Source: Akkermansiaceae bacterium
GTDB lineage: Bacteria; Verrucomicrobiota; Verrucomicrobiia; Verrucomicrobiales; Akkermansiaceae
Length of the DNA stretch: 8,290 nucleotides
Assembly (NCBI GenBank): GCA_903909905.1
Contig: CAIVXP010000089.1
Location: 1 to 8,290, forward strand
Direction of reading: 5' to 3'
Shown here: positions 6,002 through 8,290 of the stretch, in pieces
How the letters are laid out: each line of letters opens with the position of its first letter
Numbering within the stretch: position 1 is the first letter of the stretch
Notes under the pieces: model-generated
Told to the model about the DNA's origin: nothing
Database searches by the model: none
Seen by the model: the letters and a program-made list of their open reading frames with translations, nothing else
Position numbers and translations under genes: made by a program

Positions 6002-8290
6002 ATGGCTGATTTCTTCATCCGCCGCCCCATCGTTGCGATGGTCATCTCGATCCTGACGGTGATCGTCGGGATCATCACCCTTTCACGGCTGCCGATTGCC
6101 GAGTATCCGACGGTGAGTCCGACGCTTGTCCAAGTGACGGCAAACTATCGTGGTGCCGCGGCGGAAGCGGTGATGGAGTCGGTGGCGACGCCGATCGAGT
6201 CGAAGGTCAACGGCATCGACAAGCTGCTCTATGTCCAGTCGGTCAATGCCAACGATGGCAAGATGGTGCTGAATGTGACCTTCGATGTCGGCACGGATGT
6301 CGACATCATGCAGGTCAACACGCAGAACCGTGTCGGCCAAGCGGAGGCGCAGTTGCCGGATGCGGTGAAGCGCGAGGGTGTGGTGGTGAACCGCTCGAGC
6401 CCGGACATTTTGCTGGCGATCGGGCTTTCATCGCCGAAGGGCACCTATGACGGCGTGTTTCTCGGTAATTACGCCGATCTCAATCTTGTTGATGCGATCA
6501 AGCGCGTTCCCGGCGTCGGCGATGTTCGGAATTTCACGGCTCAGGATTACTCGATGCGCGTCTGGCTTCGCCCGGACAAGCTCGCAACCCTTGGCATCAC
6601 GCCGCAGGATGTGGCCAATGCGATCCGCGAGCAGAACGCGCAATCGCCTGCCGGGGTGATCGGTGCTGAACCGGCTCCCGCCGGACAGGAAAACCAGTAC
6701 AACATCCGCGCTCAAGGTCTCCTCAAGGATCCGAAGGAATTTTCGGAAATCATTGTCCGCGCTTCTTCCGATGGCTCGCAGGTCAAGATCAAGGATGTCG
6801 CCCGTGTCGAACTAGGAGCGCAAACCTATGCTTTGCGCGCGAGGCTCGATCAAGCCCCGGCTGGCGCGCTTGGCGTCTATCTCGCGCCCGGTGCTAATGC
6901 CTTGCAGACTGCTGCTAAGGTCAAAGCCATCCTCAACGAGGCTACGACGCGTTTTCCGCCGGACATTGAATACAGCATCACGCTGGACTCCACGCTGCCG
7001 ATCAAGGCGTCGATGAACGAGATTGTGCACACGCTCTTTGAGGCAATTGTCCTCGTGCTGATCGTGGTGTTTGTCTTCTTGCAAAGTTTCAGGGCGACGA
7101 TCATTCCAATGCTCACGGTACCGGTGTCCCTGCTTGGTGTGTTCATCGCGTTTCCCTTGCTTGGCTTCAGCGTCAACACGCTCACGATGTTCGGATTGGT
7201 CCTTGCGATTGGCATTGTGGTCGACGATGCGATCGTGGTGGTCGAGGCCGTGCAACACCACCTCGAGCATGGCAAGTCACCGATCGAGGCGACGCGCCAA
7301 GCGATGAAGGAGGTCTCGGGACCGGTGGTGGCGATCGCACTGATCCTCTGCGCGGTCTTCGTGCCGGTGGCCTTCATGGGTGGCGTGACCGGACGCTTGT
7401 ACCAGCAGTTTGCCATCACCATTGCAGTGTCGGTGGTGTTTTCGGCGATCAATGCCCTGACGCTGAGTCCGGCACTTTCCGCGATGCTGCTGCGCAAACC
7501 GGAGCCCGGCACTGGGCCACTTGCGGCGTTTTTCCGTGGCTTCAACCGCATGTTCGATCGACTGTCCGAGTCCTACGGAAATATCGTCGGCGGGCTTGCA
7601 AGAAAGTCAGTGCGATCGATGTTGCTGCTGGTGCTGGTTGGCGCCGGCATCCTGGTACTCGGCAAGGCGGTGCCGGGTGGTTTCATTCCCGATGAGGACA
7701 AGGGCTATCTTTTTGTGGCGATCGAGCTCCCCGAGGGCGCCTCGCTGCAGCGCTCTGACGAGGTGCTGAAAAAAGTCGAGGCGGTCGTAGGCGAAACCAA
7801 GGGCGTGCGCTCGGCGCTCGCGATCAGCGGTATGAACATCCTCAACTCGCTCAATGTTCCAAACGCCGCGCTGATGTTCATTGGCCTCGATGACTGGGAA
7901 GAGCGAGCCTCTCCAGAGCTTTCGGCCAAGGCGATTGCGATGCAGTGGAACAAACGCTTTGCGTCGATCCCGGGTGCGCGGGTCTTCGCTTTCGGTCCGC
8001 CACCCTTGCCGGGCTACGGTAATGTTTCGGGCTTCACGATGCAGTTGTTGGATCGAGCCAACGGATCTTCGGGGCAAATGGCCGGTTATGTCCGCCAGGT
8101 GGTCGCCGCTGCCGCAAAAAGGCCGGAGATCGGCCGCGTGACGACCACCTATCAACCGGACTCGCCACAGGTGAAGGTCGAGCTCGATCGTGAAAAAGCC
8201 CGCGCATTGGGCGTGCCGGTCGACAGTGTCTTTCAAGCGCTTCAGGCGTACCTGAGCGGCCTCTATGTGAATGACTTCGTGCGCTTTGGC
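6002..8290 (+). CDS. RND multidrug efflux transporter, HAE1/AcrB family (3' end outside window)
   Basis: The frame is open for 763 codons from the ATG at 6002 to the window edge, against about 1040-1060 residues for complete family members. It is the proton-driven inner-membrane pump of the tripartite system. The start MADFFIRRPIVAMV is the typical N-terminal TM1, followed by the porter region (for example ATPIESKVNGI, TQNRVGQAEAQLPDAV). TM2-TM6 cover about 337-500. TM4 carries the adjacent Asp408 and Asp409 in GIVVDDAIVVVEA, equivalent to the AcrB proton-relay pair. TM7 is followed by GGFIPDEDKGY (559-569) and then the second porter loop. TM8-TM12 and the relay lysine are off the edge. The loop matching the AcrB switch loop (about 610-622) has a different sequence with no Phe residues. 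The gene lies 9 nt after the adaptor stop and is surely in the same operon. Substrates cannot be predicted. Confidence 0.96.
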   Translation, partial: MADFFIRRPIVAMVISILTVIVGIITLSRLPIAEYPTVSPTLVQVTANYRGAAAEAVMESVATPIESKVNGIDKLLYVQSVNANDGKMVLNVTFDVGTDVDIMQVNTQNRVGQAEAQLPDAVKREGVVVNRSSPDILLAIGLSSPKGTYDGVFLGNYADLNLVDAIKRVPGVGDVRNFTAQDYSMRVWLRPDKLATLGITPQDVANAIREQNAQSPAGVIGAEPAPAGQENQYNIRAQGLLKDPKEFSEIIVRASSDGSQVKIKDVARVELGAQTYALRARLDQAPAGALGVYLAPGANALQTAAKVKAILNEATTRFPPDIEYSITLDSTLPIKASMNEIVHTLFEAIVLVLIVVFVFLQSFRATIIPMLTVPVSLLGVFIAFPLLGFSVNTLTMFGLVLAIGIVVDDAIVVVEAVQHHLEHGKSPIEATRQAMKEVSGPVVAIALILCAVFVPVAFMGGVTGRLYQQFAITIAVSVVFSAINALTLSPALSAMLLRKPEPGTGPLAAFFRGFNRMFDRLSESYGNIVGGLARKSVRSMLLLVLVGAGILVLGKAVPGGFIPDEDKGYLFVAIELPEGASLQRSDEVLKKVEAVVGETKGVRSALAISGMNILNSLNVPNAALMFIGLDDWEERASPELSAKAIAMQWNKRFASIPGARVFAFGPPPLPGYGNVSGFTMQLLDRANGSSGQMAGYVRQVVAAAAKRPEIGRVTTTYQPDSPQVKVELDREKARALGVPVDSVFQALQAYLSGLYVNDFVRFG

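Overview
This 8.3 kb window looks like an ordinary, densely coded, GC-rich chromosomal segment of a Gram-negative bacterium. It holds seven protein genes, two of them cut by the window edges. I see no rRNA, tRNA, CRISPR array, insertion sequence or phage gene. Two lipoprotein-type envelope components, a site-2 protease and an RND efflux pump all imply an outer membrane. None of the starts has a recognisable Shine-Dalgarno sequence, and the gene set is compatible with Verrucomicrobiota or a relative. That taxonomic guess is an inference only.

Left part (1-2553, minus strand): a co-directional run reads rseP-like membrane metalloprotease, then Maf nucleotide pyrophosphatase (3 nt after the protease stop), then a diacylglycerol-kinase-family lipid kinase that runs off the left edge. 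A 131-bp divergent intergenic region (2554-2684) separates this run from a plus-strand peptide deformylase gene (2685-3233). These are housekeeping and envelope-maintenance functions: intramembrane proteolysis, nucleotide-pool sanitation, lipid phosphorylation and N-terminal deformylation.

Right part (3260-8290): an RND-type tripartite efflux system. The outer-membrane factor (NodT/OprM type lipoprotein) is on the minus strand and converges on def with only 26 bp between them. Divergent from it, on the plus strand, are the periplasmic adaptor (MFP) and, 9 nt downstream, the inner-membrane HAE1-type RND transporter. The transporter is cut by the right edge at residue 763. Together they should form an inner membrane-periplasm-outer membrane conduit that exports small hydrophobic or amphiphilic compounds, powered by proton flux.

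The most notable non-coding signal is an AT-rich 18-bp inverted repeat (8-bp perfect arms, 2-bp centre) at 4887-4904. It overlaps a candidate start codon of the adaptor gene and looks like a repressor operator for the pump. No regulator gene is present in the window. I found no convincing previously undescribed system. The findings below are refinements: the operator, start-site ambiguity, lack of Shine-Dalgarno sequences, an insertion in the deformylase and a divergent switch loop in the pump.
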